NCBI GenBank assembly: GCA_016188005.1
Contig: JACPIQ010000008.1
Coordinates: forward strand, 1-64,000
Source of the DNA: Candidatus Rokuibacteriota bacterium
Lineage (GTDB): Bacteria > Methylomirabilota > Methylomirabilia > Rokubacteriales > CSP1-6
Length of the DNA stretch: 64,000 bases
Direction: 5' to 3'
Position numbers and translations under genes: made by a program. Below the pieces are notes generated by a model, which made no database searches, was not told where the DNA came from, and saw nothing but the letters and a program-made list of their open reading frames with translations. This document shows positions 50,024 to 57,517 of this stretch, piece by piece (position 1 is the stretch's first letter; each line of letters starts with the position of its first letter).

Positions 50024-53000
50024 TTGGACGACGCCGGAACTGGTCTGGTCGGGCAGAGCCCGGCGCTTCTCGGGCTCAAGCAGCAGGTCGGGCGCCTCCT
50101 CGAGCATCAGGTGCCGGGGAGTCGCCTGCCACCGCTCCTCATCCAGGGGGAGACCGGCACGGGGAAGGGGCTTCTCGCCCGGGCTATCCACGCGGGGAGT
50201 CTGAGGGCCAGCGAGCCATTCGTGGACGTGGATTGCGCGGCCATTCCTGAGACTCTCCTCGAATCAGAACTGTTCGGCTTCGAGCGCGGGGCCTTCACGG
50301 ATGCCCGCCACGCCAAGGCGGGCCTCTTCCAGACCGCTCATCGCGGCACGGTGCTCCTGGACGAGGTGGGGCTCCTGACGCGGCCGCTGCAGGCCAAGCT
50401 CCTGAAAGTGGTGGAGCAGCGAGGCGTCCGGCGGCTGGGAAGCACGCGGAGCGAGCTGGTGGACGTGTGGATCATCGCCGCCACCAACGAGGACCTCGCG
50501 CGGGCCACCCACGAGGGTCGGTTCAGGGAGGACCTCTATCACCGGCTGGCGGCGGTCACCCTGAGCCTGCCGCCCCTGAGGGAGCGGGGGGAGGACATCC
50601 TGCTCCTGGCCGAGCACTTCCTCGCGCGGGCCTGCCACGAGTATGGCCTGACGGCGCGGACCCTAGCGCCGGATGCGCGCGAGGCCCTGCTGGGCTACGG
50701 CTGGCCGGGCAATGTCCGCGAGCTGGCCAACCTGATGGAGCGCGTGATCCTCCTGTCCGAGGGGTCGGCCGTCACGGCGGATCGGCTCGGGCTTCCGGCA
50801 GGGGTCCCGGCCGGCTCCGCAGGCGGTGCCGGAACCCGGCCGGACCTTCTGCGAGCCTCGGTGGATCTTTTCGAGCGCGATCGCCTGCTTTCAGCCCTGG
50901 GCGAGTCGGGGTGGAATGTCAGCCTGGCGGCCTTGCGCCTCGGGGTGCCGCGGAACACCCTCCGGTACCGCATCGGGAGGCTCCGCTTGCGCCCGCCGGC
51001 TGACGCCGGCGCCCAGGGGAGGCCGCGGCCGATTCGCGACGTCTCGTCCTCTTCGACCTCCTCGACCTCCTCGACCGCGGAGCCCGCCGCCTCCGCCAAA
51101 GCTCCGGCGGCCAGGACGCCGGGGCCGGTGTCCCGGCCGAGACGGGGGTCCGCCCGTAGGCCTGCGGGCGGGGCTGCGGCGGCAGGCGGCCAGGGGCCGG
51201 CCTCGGCGCCGGAGTGGGAGCTGCGCCCCGTCACCATGCTCGGCGTCGTCCTCTCCCCGGCCGCCGGGCCCTCCGAGCCGGGACTGCTGGCGGGGGCGAT
51301 GGAGATCGTCGCGGAGAAGACCCGCGCCTTCGGCGGCCGGGTCGAGTCGGTCGAGGGCGCCACGCTCGTGGCAGCCTTCGGCCTTCGGTCGGCCGAGCAC
51401 GCGGCTCTGCGGGCGCTCCTGGCCGGGCTCGCCATCGTCAAGCTCGGCGAGTCCGCGGGGGCCGACGCGGGCGCGCGTGTCACGGTGAGGATCGCCGCGC
51501 ACACGGCCGAGGCCATGGTCAGGCGTGACAACGGCGAGGCCCGGATCGGCGCCCAGGACGGGCCGGGGATGGAGGCCGTGCTGGGCGGCCTGCTCGAGGC
51601 TGCCGGCCCCAACTCCATCGTTGTCTCCGGGGCGATGGCCCCGCTCCTCTCCCGGCACTTCAGGCTCGAGCCTGCCGTGGCGGGTGGAGGCGAGGCTGCG
51701 CCAGGCGCCGCCCATCGCGTCCTCGGGCGCCGGCAGGCGGGCGATCCCGAGTCGGGAGGGCTGATCCCCTTCGTGGGGCGGGGGCGGGAGCTGGACACGC
51801 TCCTCGATCTCGTCGCGCGCGCCGAGGCGGGGCGCGGCCAGGTGGTCGGCGTCATGGGCGAGCCAGGCATCGGCAAGTCGCGGCTGCTGCACGAGTTGCG
51901 CCGGCGTCTCAGCGCCTGCGGGATCCCCGTCTACGAGGGCCGCTGCGCCCCCGGCGGGCGGGCCACGCTGCAGTCCACGATGCTCGAGCTGCTGCGGCAG
52001 GCCTATGGCATCGGCGAGGGGGACGACGCGGAGGCGGTTGTCGGGAAGGTGCGGGAGGGGCTGGGCGCGAAGGGGCTGTCTGCGCAGGAGTGGGCGCCGA
52101 GTCTTCTGCTGCTGCTGGGGATGTCCGGAGGGGACGGCGGGCTCGCGGCGCTGTCGCCCGAGGCCCGCAAGGCGCGCATCTTCGACAGCCTCCGCCGGCT
52201 CACAGTCGAGCGGAGCCGTCGCCAGCCCTTCGTCCTCGCCCTCGACGACGCCCACTGGCTCGGCAAGACCTCGGAGGAGTTCCTGGAGTTCCTCGTCCGG
52301 GGCCTGCCCGCCTCGCGCGTGCTGCTCCTCTGCACCTACAGGCCAGACTACCGGCCAGCCTGGCTTGCGGCTCACTCCGCCAGCCAGCTCGCCCTGCCCC
52401 CGCTGGAGCGGGCGGAGAGCCTGGCCATGCTCGGCTCGATCCTGCCGCCGGCACGTGGCGAGCCCCTGAGGGAGCGGATCATCGAGCAGGCCCAGGGCAA
52501 TCCGCTCTTCCTCCAGCAGCTGGCCCAGGCGGCGGGCCAGTCCGGTCCCGACGAGCCCGGAGCGTCCATTCCGCAGACGATCCGCGAGGTGATCGTCGGT
52601 CGCATGGACAGACTGGCCGAAGGGCCGAGGCGGCTCCTGCAGTGCCTGTCGGTGTTCAGGGGCTCCGTGCCGCTGCCGGTGCTGGCCGCGGTGGCGGGCG
52701 ACACCCCGGAACTCGCGGAGCGGCTCGACGCCCTGGAGAGGCTCGATTTCGCGCGGGAGGAGCCGGGCACCGAGCCGCCCGAGTACGCCGTCAGCCATTC
52801 CCTGGCCCGCGAGGTGGTCTATCAGGGCCTGCCCCTCCCCGAGCGCGAGGCCTTGCATGCGGCCGCCGGTCAGGCACTCGAGGCACATTATGGGGCGCGG
52901 CGCGGGGGGGGCTGCGAGCAGCTCGCCTATCACTACGCGAGGGCGGGGGACCCCCGGAAGGCCATCGAGCACCTGACGGGCTTCGCCGAGGTCTTGCTGG

Positions 53001-54133
53001 GCGCCTCAGGTCTGTCCGAGGCCGCCGAGACGCTTTCGGAGGCGCTCGGCCACGCCCAGCGATTGCCTGGCTCGCAGCGGGACCGCTCTCACGTGGAGCT
53101 GCTCCTCCGGCTGACGGGCGTGCTGGCGTGGCTGGGCCAGGCCGGGGAGGCCCGGGCTCTGCTCGGCACGGAGCGCGAGCGCGTGGAGCGGCTGCACGAG
53201 CCACATCTCACGGGCCTCTACCACTGCCAGCTCGCGCTTGCCCACTCCTACCTCGGCGAGCCTGAGGCCGCGCGCGCCGCCGGGCGGCGAGCCGTGGACG
53301 AGGCGGCGCGCTGCGGCGACGAGCCGATCATCGGCCGGGCGCAATTCGTGTCGGCGGTGGCCGACTGGGCCCTGGGGCAGTACCGGGCGGCCATGGAGAA
53401 CGCGCGGCACGCGGTGCTGTGCTTGACGCGCGTCGGCGACACTCACTGGCTCGCCCGGAGCCGCCGCATATTGGGGCTCGCGCGGTTCGGGGCCGGCGAT
53501 TTCGACGGAGCGCTGGAGGCGGTTGGCGCGGCCGAGGCGCTGGGCGCCGCCTCGGGCGATGCCTGGACCCAGAGCATTGCCGCCTCCGCCGCCGGGTGGA
53601 TCCTCGCCACCCGCGGCGACGGGGAGGCGGCCAGCGCCGCCTGCCAGCGGGCGCTTCAGTGCGCGCGCGATCCCTTCACGCGGGCCAGCGCCATGGGCAC
53701 GCTGGGGCTGGCCTTTCTCGAGCGCCATGACCCGGCTGGCGCCATTCCCTGGCTCGAGGGGGCGGTGGAGCAGGCCCGCCGCTTCACGAACAGGCGGGTC
53801 GAGGGGCGCTTCCTGGTCTTCCGCGGGCAGGCTTACCTCGGGCTGGGCCGGCTGGACGAGGCGAGGCGGTCGGTGGCTGCCGGCCTCGAGATGTGCCGCA
53901 CCACCCGGTTCGCCTACGGCACGGGCCTGGGCGAGCGCGCGCTGGGTGAGGTGGCGCTGGCCGCCGGCCGGCTCGACGAGGCCGCCACGCATCTCGCCCG
54001 CGCCCGCGACCTCTTCACCGCCGTGGGCTCTCCCCACGAGGTCGCACGGGGTCAGGTCTTGCATTCCAACATTGGTCAAGGACGGACCGCATTGCAGCGG
54101 GGCGGCGGGGAGGGCCTCTCGACCGTCGCCTGA
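50024..54133 (+). CDS. Giant regulator: sigma-54 activator + cyclase-like + AAA ATPase + TPR
   Basis: 1369 residues. Residues 8-235: sigma-54-interaction AAA domain with GETGTGKG (42-49), GAFTDA in place of GAFTGA (89-94), Walker B GTVLLDEVG and YGWPGNVREL. Residues 280-325: Fis-type helix-turn-helix (LGVPRNTLRYRIGRL). A Ser/Thr/Pro linker follows. Residues about 400-550: nucleotide-cyclase-like domain lacking both metal Asp (LGVVLS and GATLVAAFG). From 582: FVGRGRELDTLLD, Walker A GEPGIGKS near 612, ALDDAHW near 739. From 960: TPRs. TTG 50024 has GGAGGG 7 bases upstream. The last 27 residues come from a RAYT-type end, so the natural C-terminus is lost. Likely a stand-alone signal-sensing transcription factor. 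Confidence 0.87.
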   Translation: MDDAGTGLVGQSPALLGLKQQVGRLLEHQVPGSRLPPLLIQGETGTGKGLLARAIHAGSLRASEPFVDVDCAAIPETLLESELFGFERGAFTDARHAKAGLFQTAHRGTVLLDEVGLLTRPLQAKLLKVVEQRGVRRLGSTRSELVDVWIIAATNEDLARATHEGRFREDLYHRLAAVTLSLPPLRERGEDILLLAEHFLARACHEYGLTARTLAPDAREALLGYGWPGNVRELANLMERVILLSEGSAVTADRLGLPAGVPAGSAGGAGTRPDLLRASVDLFERDRLLSALGESGWNVSLAALRLGVPRNTLRYRIGRLRLRPPADAGAQGRPRPIRDVSSSSTSSTSSTAEPAASAKAPAARTPGPVSRPRRGSARRPAGGAAAAGGQGPASAPEWELRPVTMLGVVLSPAAGPSEPGLLAGAMEIVAEKTRAFGGRVESVEGATLVAAFGLRSAEHAALRALLAGLAIVKLGESAGADAGARVTVRIAAHTAEAMVRRDNGEARIGAQDGPGMEAVLGGLLEAAGPNSIVVSGAMAPLLSRHFRLEPAVAGGGEAAPGAAHRVLGRRQAGDPESGGLIPFVGRGRELDTLLDLVARAEAGRGQVVGVMGEPGIGKSRLLHELRRRLSACGIPVYEGRCAPGGRATLQSTMLELLRQAYGIGEGDDAEAVVGKVREGLGAKGLSAQEWAPSLLLLLGMSGGDGGLAALSPEARKARIFDSLRRLTVERSRRQPFVLALDDAHWLGKTSEEFLEFLVRGLPASRVLLLCTYRPDYRPAWLAAHSASQLALPPLERAESLAMLGSILPPARGEPLRERIIEQAQGNPLFLQQLAQAAGQSGPDEPGASIPQTIREVIVGRMDRLAEGPRRLLQCLSVFRGSVPLPVLAAVAGDTPELAERLDALERLDFAREEPGTEPPEYAVSHSLAREVVYQGLPLPEREALHAAAGQALEAHYGARRGGGCEQLAYHYARAGDPRKAIEHLTGFAEVLLGASGLSEAAETLSEALGHAQRLPGSQRDRSHVELLLRLTGVLAWLGQAGEARALLGTERERVERLHEPHLTGLYHCQLALAHSYLGEPEAARAAGRRAVDEAARCGDEPIIGRAQFVSAVADWALGQYRAAMENARHAVLCLTRVGDTHWLARSRRILGLARFGAGDFDGALEAVGAAEALGAASGDAWTQSIAASAAGWILATRGDGEAASAACQRALQCARDPFTRASAMGTLGLAFLERHDPAGAIPWLEGAVEQARRFTNRRVEGRFLVFRGQAYLGLGRLDEARRSVAAGLEMCRTTRFAYGTGLGERALGEVALAAGRLDEAATHLARARDLFTAVGSPHEVARGQVLHSNIGQGRTALQRGGGEGLSTVA
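54048..54067 (+). repeat. RAYT-type element end inside the regulator gene
   Basis: GGGGTCAGGTCTTGCATTCC, one or two bases off the left end at 57106; the similarity extends to CAACATTGGTCA. It supplies the last codons (GQVL-SNIGQ) of the large regulator. No right end follows. Confidence 0.7.
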
Positions 54134-54235
54134 GCCACGCCTTCGCCCGCCGCCGAGGGCGTCCACGGCGGCTCTCTCGGCGGCGAGCCTGAACCGGGGG
54201 CCGGCACCGAAGGTCGCCCGGGAGACGATACCGGT

Positions 54236-54249
54236 TATACTAAGAGTAT
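54236..54249 (+). promoter_or_regulatory. -10 box and operator of the RHH/MazF operon
   Basis: TATACT at 54236-54241 ends 6 bases before ATG 54248, implying a leaderless transcript. ATACT-AAG-AGTAT (54237-54249) is a perfect inverted repeat overlapping the box and start codon, a fitting autorepression site. No good -35 is seen. Confidence 0.55.
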
Positions 54250-54484
54250 GAAGACAGCCGTGTCTCTTCCAGAGGACGTATTCCGGGCCGCCGAACGGCA
54301 GGCGCGCCGGGCGCGGAAGTCACGAAGCCAGCTCTACGCGGAGGCGCTCTCGGAGTACCTCCTGCGGCATGCGCCCGACGAGGTCACCGAGGCGATGAAC
54401 CATGTCGTCGACCAGCTGAATGAGACCACCGACCCGTTCGTCACGGCCGCTGCCCGGCGAATCCTGGAGCGCAGCGAGTGGTAG
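54248..54484 (+). CDS. Ribbon-helix-helix antitoxin (MazE-like)
   Basis: A 78-residue protein. KTAVSLPEDVFRAAERQARR and SRSQLYAEALSEYL at residues 2-38 form an RHH DNA-binding domain. The acidic tail (TEAMNHVVDQLNETTDPFV) resembles MazF-binding tails of CopG-type MazE proteins. It overlaps the toxin by 7 bases. The promoter-proximal palindrome supports autorepression. Confidence 0.88.
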   Translation: MKTAVSLPEDVFRAAERQARRARKSRSQLYAEALSEYLLRHAPDEVTEAMNHVVDQLNETTDPFVTAAARRILERSEW

Positions 54485-54825
54485 AGGTGTCGCAGGGCGA
54501 GATCTGGTGGGCCGATCTGCCTGACCCCGCTCGCTCTGGCCCCGGTTTCCGACGGCCCGTGGTGATCGTGCAAGGCAATCCCCTGAACCGAAGCCGGATC
54601 GCCACGGTGGTCTGTGTTCCGTTGACGAGCAATCTGACCTGGGCGCGGGCGCCCGGGAACGTCCTCCTCCCAGCCAACGTCGCGGGCCTCCCGAAGGATT
54701 CGGTGGCCAATCCATCACAGATCATTGCTCTCGATAGAGCCTTCCTCGCCGAGCGGGTGGCGAGGCTGCCACCAAAGCACGTCGCGCAGGTGCTGGGCGG
54801 GATCGACGTGGTGCTCGGCAGATAG
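54478..54825 (+). CDS. mazF: MazF/PemK-family endoribonuclease toxin
   Basis: A 115-residue toxin. SQGEIWWADLPDPARSGPGF is the typical opening with the RNA-binding loop. RRPVVIVQGN, RIATVVCVPLTSN and SVANPSQIIALDRAFLAERV give the catalytic Arg and Thr/Ser region of MazF. It cleaves single-stranded RNA at short motifs. The start is GTG 54478 or GTG 54487. The frame is intact and of normal length. Confidence 0.9.
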   Translation: MVEVSQGEIWWADLPDPARSGPGFRRPVVIVQGNPLNRSRIATVVCVPLTSNLTWARAPGNVLLPANVAGLPKDSVANPSQIIALDRAFLAERVARLPPKHVAQVLGGIDVVLGR

Positions 54826-54889
54826 GAGGCGTATTCCGGGGAAGCGCGCGGGGGTGCTCCTTCTCGCTCCGCGTCGCTCGCGCTCGGCC

Positions 54890-55058
54890 ACGCCTCGGGC
54901 AGGCCGAGGACGTCGCGGACGGCCTCGGCGACGCGCGTCATGAGGTGCCGGGGCAGGCGGGTGAGAGGCCCCTCGACGAGGTGCCGGTTGTCGATGGCGC
55001 GGAGCCGATCGACGAGGGGATCCAAGGGCGGTGCAAGCTTCAGGGAGATCGCTCCCAA
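54890..55058 (-). pseudogene. Remnant of a second MazF/PemK toxin
   Basis: The minus strand reads LVDRLRAIDNRHLVEGPLTR, then LPRHLMTRVAEAVRDVLGL, resembling the C-terminal half of PemK-type toxins (RAIDxRRL ... VxxAVxxxLGL). The first half and an antitoxin are absent. Lies between two intact TA operons on the opposite strand. Confidence 0.5.
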
Positions 55059-55072
55059 GCGCCAGGGTCCGC

Positions 55073-55101
55073 TTGACCGGCGCTCCCGACATGGCTAACA
55101 T
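55073..55101 (+). promoter_or_regulatory. Promoter of the Phd/VapC operon
   Basis: TTGACC, 17 bases, TAACAT. The -10 box ends 6 bases before ATG 55108, so a leaderless mRNA is predicted. Direct ATGGC repeats (55091 and 55100) in the box area could be operator half sites. Confidence 0.6.
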
Positions 55102-55107
55102 GGCCAC

Positions 55108-55407
55108 ATGAAGAAGGCCAAGATCGCCGAGCTCAAGAACCACCTGTCCCGCTACCTCGATCACGTCCGGAGCGGGGAGTCGGTGCTGGTGCTGGACCGG
55201 GACCAGCCCGTTGCGCAGATCGTTCCCCTCGTGGGCCCGAGCGGGGGGCCGCGCGGCCACGACGAGCGGCTGGCGCGGCTGGAGCGGCGGGGCCTGATCC
55301 GGCGCGGGTCCGGAGGTCTCCCCGAGTGGCTCGGGAAGCGCAAGCCCCCCCGCCTGCGGGGCAGCGTGCTCAGGGATCTGCTGGCCGAGCGACGGGCCGG
55401 CTGGTGA
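55108..55407 (+). CDS. Phd/YefM-type antitoxin
   Basis: A 99-residue protein starting MKKAKIAELKNHLSRYLDHV then GESVLVLDRDQPVAQIVPL: a full Phd/YefM domain. The C-terminal part is very basic (RLARLERRGLIRR, RKPPRLRG) and should contact the VapC toxin. Its stop overlaps the toxin GTG (GTGA). First gene of a two-gene operon with a close sigma-70-type promoter. Confidence 0.88.
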   Translation: MKKAKIAELKNHLSRYLDHVRSGESVLVLDRDQPVAQIVPLVGPSGGPRGHDERLARLERRGLIRRGSGGLPEWLGKRKPPRLRGSVLRDLLAERRAGW

Positions 55408-55832
55408 GGTTCTGGGACACCTCGGCCCTCATCCCGCTGGTGGTGGCCGAGCGCGGCACCACGCTGGCGGAGCGCCTCCTCCGTGAGGACCCCGCCGTTG
55501 TGGTCTGGGCCCTGACCCGTGTCGAGCTGCTGTCAGCGCTGGCGCGCCGGCGGCGCGAGGAGCCAGCCGCCGCGCGGCGGCTCCTGGGGGCCAAGCGCGA
55601 GATCCTGGCGGCCTGGCCGCGCTGGTCCGAGGTGACCGCGGTGGAGGTCGTTCGGCGCCACGCGGAGCGGGTGGTGGACACCCATGCGATCCAGGCCGCC
55701 GACGCGCTGCAGATCGGCGCGGCGCTCGTCGCCGCCGGCGACGACCCCGCTGCGCTGGAGTTCGTCACATTCGACGAGCGGCAGGCCGTGGCCGCCGAGC
55801 GCGAGGGATTTCGCGTGCGCGGCGCGAGCTGA
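55404..55832 (+). CDS. vapC: VapC-type PIN-domain toxin
   Basis: A 142-residue PIN RNase. FWDTSALIPLVVAERG provides the first Asp, LTRVELLSALARRRRE the conserved Glu, HAIQAADALQIGAAL the Ala-Asp pair and FVTFDERQAVAAEREGF the last acidic residues. All four catalytic positions are present. GTG 55404 overlaps the antitoxin stop. VapC toxins usually cut initiator tRNA or rRNA; the target here is unknown. Confidence 0.9.
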   Translation: MRFWDTSALIPLVVAERGTTLAERLLREDPAVVVWALTRVELLSALARRRREEPAAARRLLGAKREILAAWPRWSEVTAVEVVRRHAERVVDTHAIQAADALQIGAALVAAGDDPAALEFVTFDERQAVAAEREGFRVRGAS

Positions 55833-55856
55833 AGGCGCCCGCCGCCGAAGCGGGCG

Positions 55857-56369
55857 AGGTTCACGGGGGGTCGGACCGTCGGTCGAAAGGCCAGGCAGAC
55901 GATCGTCCTCATCTACATGCGCACGCTCGAGGAGTATCTGAGGCTCCGTCTCGGCCGCCGCGCCGCGCGGGGCTTTCGCCGGGAGCTCACCACGGTGCCG
56001 GGCGCGGGGCGCGTCCCCACCGCCTTCAGGCCCGAGGCCACCGCGCTGGCGCAGCGCGTGGCGCGGAAGATCGGCGGGCTGCCCATGAGCCTCGTCACCG
56101 AGACCGTCATGGGTATTCCCACCACACCCCATCTTCTCGGTGGCTGCGGCATGGGCGAGAACCCGGAGGCGGGAGTCATCGACGCCCGCCACCGCGTCTT
56201 CGGCTACGACGGGCTCTACGTCGTCGACGGCTCGGCCGTCTCCGCCAATCCCGGCGTCAACCCGGCGCTCACCATCTGCGCACTGGCCGAGCGGGCGATG
56301 AGCCTCATCCCCCCCGCTGGGTGCGCGGCCAGCCAGGCGGGGCGCGTTGTCAACGCTGGGCGGCGCTGA
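55857..56369 (+). pseudogene. GMC-family oxidoreductase, C-terminal fragment
   Basis: The frame reads RKARQTIVLIYMRTLEEYLR and ends with the GMC C-terminal block: TTPHLLGGCGMG, RVFGYDGLYVVDGSAVSANP, VNPALTICALAERAM. That part holds the active-site His/Asn-Pro region of cholesterol-oxidase-like enzymes. The FAD-binding N-terminal half (GxGxxG) is absent; VapC ends only 24 bases before homology begins. An internal ATG at 55917 could make a 150-residue product, unlikely to bind FAD. Confidence 0.75.
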
Positions 56370-56375
56370 TAGGCT
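56347..56375 (+). promoter_or_regulatory. Promoter of the chlorite-dismutase-like gene
   Basis: TTGTCA, 17 bases, TAGGCT. The -10 box ends 6 bases before ATG 56382, again suggesting leaderless transcription. It lies inside the end of the GMC remnant. Confidence 0.5.
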
Positions 56376-56381
56376 TGGGCC

Positions 56382-57140
56382 ATGACGACACGACCTGACG
56401 GGCAGGAACGGAAGCCTCCGGGAGAGGTGAGCGTGGACGTCCTCGAGCGGGGCGCCCGCGGGCAGACCTCGAGCCGCCGGCTCTTCATGCAGCTCCAGGT
56501 ATTCGGCGGCTGCGCCGACCCCAAGCCGCTGGCGCGGGCCTTGGAGGCCGGCGGCATCGAGGCCGTGCTGTACGCCGAGGTGGGCGATCCGCGGGGGGTA
56601 GGGCTGCTGGCCTTCGCCGAGGACCCGGCCTTCTTCGTGACGCGCCTGCGCGAGACGCTCGGCGGCGAGCCCTTCGCGGCGCTCGAGCTCAAGCCAGCCC
56701 TCACCATGATCGGGCGATCCTACTCCTCGGGATTCGAGGCAGACCTCGAGGACTGGCTCCTGCACCGGCCGCGGCGCACCGTGCTCAACCCCGCCTGGCC
56801 GTGGGCCATCTGGTACCCGCTGCGCCGGGTGGGGGCCTTCGCGCGGCTGTCGCCGGAGGAGCAGAGCGCGATCCTGCGCGAGCACGCCGTGCTCGGCCGC
56901 GCCTATGGCGAGGCCGATCTCGGCCACGACATCCGCCTCGCCTGCCACGGGCTCGACACCCACGACAATGACTTCCTCATCGGGCTCGTGGGGCGCGCCC
57001 TCCACCCGCTCTCTCACCTCGTGCAGACCATGCGGAAGACGGCGCAGACCTCAGAGTACATCCAGAGCCTGGGCCCCTTCTTCGTCGGTCACGCCCTCTG
57101 GCAGGGGGGTCAGGTCTTGCAATCCGACATCGGTCAGTGA
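56382..57140 (+). CDS. Chlorite dismutase-like heme protein, C-terminus replaced by repeat
   Basis: A 252-residue protein of the chlorite dismutase-like superfamily (includes coproheme decarboxylase-type proteins). Visible blocks: FMQLQVFGGC, VGLLAFAEDPAFFV, SGFEADLEDWLL, WAIWYPLRR, REHAVLGRAYGEA, HGLDTHDNDFLIG and the LVQTMRKTAQTSEYI ... GPFFVGHALWQ end. The proximal-His region is present, but heme binding cannot be proven by eye. The last 11 residues (GQVLQSDIGQ) are read from the left end of the RAYT element, so a few native residues are lost. A promoter with leaderless geometry precedes it. Confidence 0.8.
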   Translation: MTTRPDGQERKPPGEVSVDVLERGARGQTSSRRLFMQLQVFGGCADPKPLARALEAGGIEAVLYAEVGDPRGVGLLAFAEDPAFFVTRLRETLGGEPFAALELKPALTMIGRSYSSGFEADLEDWLLHRPRRTVLNPAWPWAIWYPLRRVGAFARLSPEEQSAILREHAVLGRAYGEADLGHDIRLACHGLDTHDNDFLIGLVGRALHPLSHLVQTMRKTAQTSEYIQSLGPFFVGHALWQGGQVLQSDIGQ

Positions 57141-57515
57141 CCGGGTGTATCTGCCAGCGTACGTCTTGAGTGGGAGGTGGCGCCCGCGGTAGCGTCGGCG
57201 CATGGCACGGCCGCTTCGCGTGCAGTTCCCGGGCGCGCTCTATCACGTGACAGCCCGTGGGAACGGGCGCCAGCCCATCTTCGCCGATGACACCGACCAT
57301 GAGCGCTTGCTGGCCGCGCTCACCTCCGTGGTCGCCCGCTATCACGAGGGACGAGCGAGATGCCCGCTGCGCCCGCGCGGTCCGCGACCACGGCTAGACG
57401 ATGAACGCGGTCGCGGCGTTTCTCGGCGTCCACTGTGCGACGGTCAGCCGCGCGTTGGCGCGGGGCGAGGCGCCGCGCACCACAGCGGCCGTGTTGGATT
57501 GCAAGACCTGACCCC
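57106..57515 (+). mobile_element. RAYT (tnpA-REP type) element, internally deleted
   Basis: A 410-bp element bounded by perfect 20-bp inverted ends: GGGGTCAGGTCTTGCAATCC (57106-57125) and GGATTGCAAGACCTGACCCC (57496-57515). It carries a shortened Y1-type transposase gene. Inserted at the 3' end of the chlorite-dismutase-like gene, with its right end 2 bases after the stop of the opposing decarboxylase-like gene. Other ends of the same family lie at 2849, 7396, 7774, 7896 and 54048. Confidence 0.85.
57202..57513 (+). pseudogene. REP-associated tyrosine transposase, core deleted
   Basis: ATG 57202 opens ARPLRVQFPGALYHVTARGN then GRQPIFADDTDHERLLAAL, the RAYT N-terminus. After about residue 47 the frame changes to DARCARAVRDHG, stop, then AAFLGVHCATVSRALARGE and LDCKT at the very end, the C-terminal helix-turn-helix. 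The central catalytic part with the HUH and Tyr motifs is gone. TAGCGT lies 6 bases before the ATG with TTGAGT 18 bases further up. The stop codon lies inside the right terminal repeat. Confidence 0.8.
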
Positions 57516-57517
57516 AG

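Noticed and set aside
50019-50204. ATG at 50019 as start of the large regulator
   Set aside because: It is in a different frame, and GGAGGG ends only 2 bases before it; the TTG at 50024 has ideal spacing and opens the sigma-54 activator domain.
2849-57515. Recurrent GGTCAGGTCTTGCA motif as a CRISPR repeat
   Set aside because: Copies are kilobases apart, in both orientations, with no spacers or cas genes; they fit RAYT element ends.
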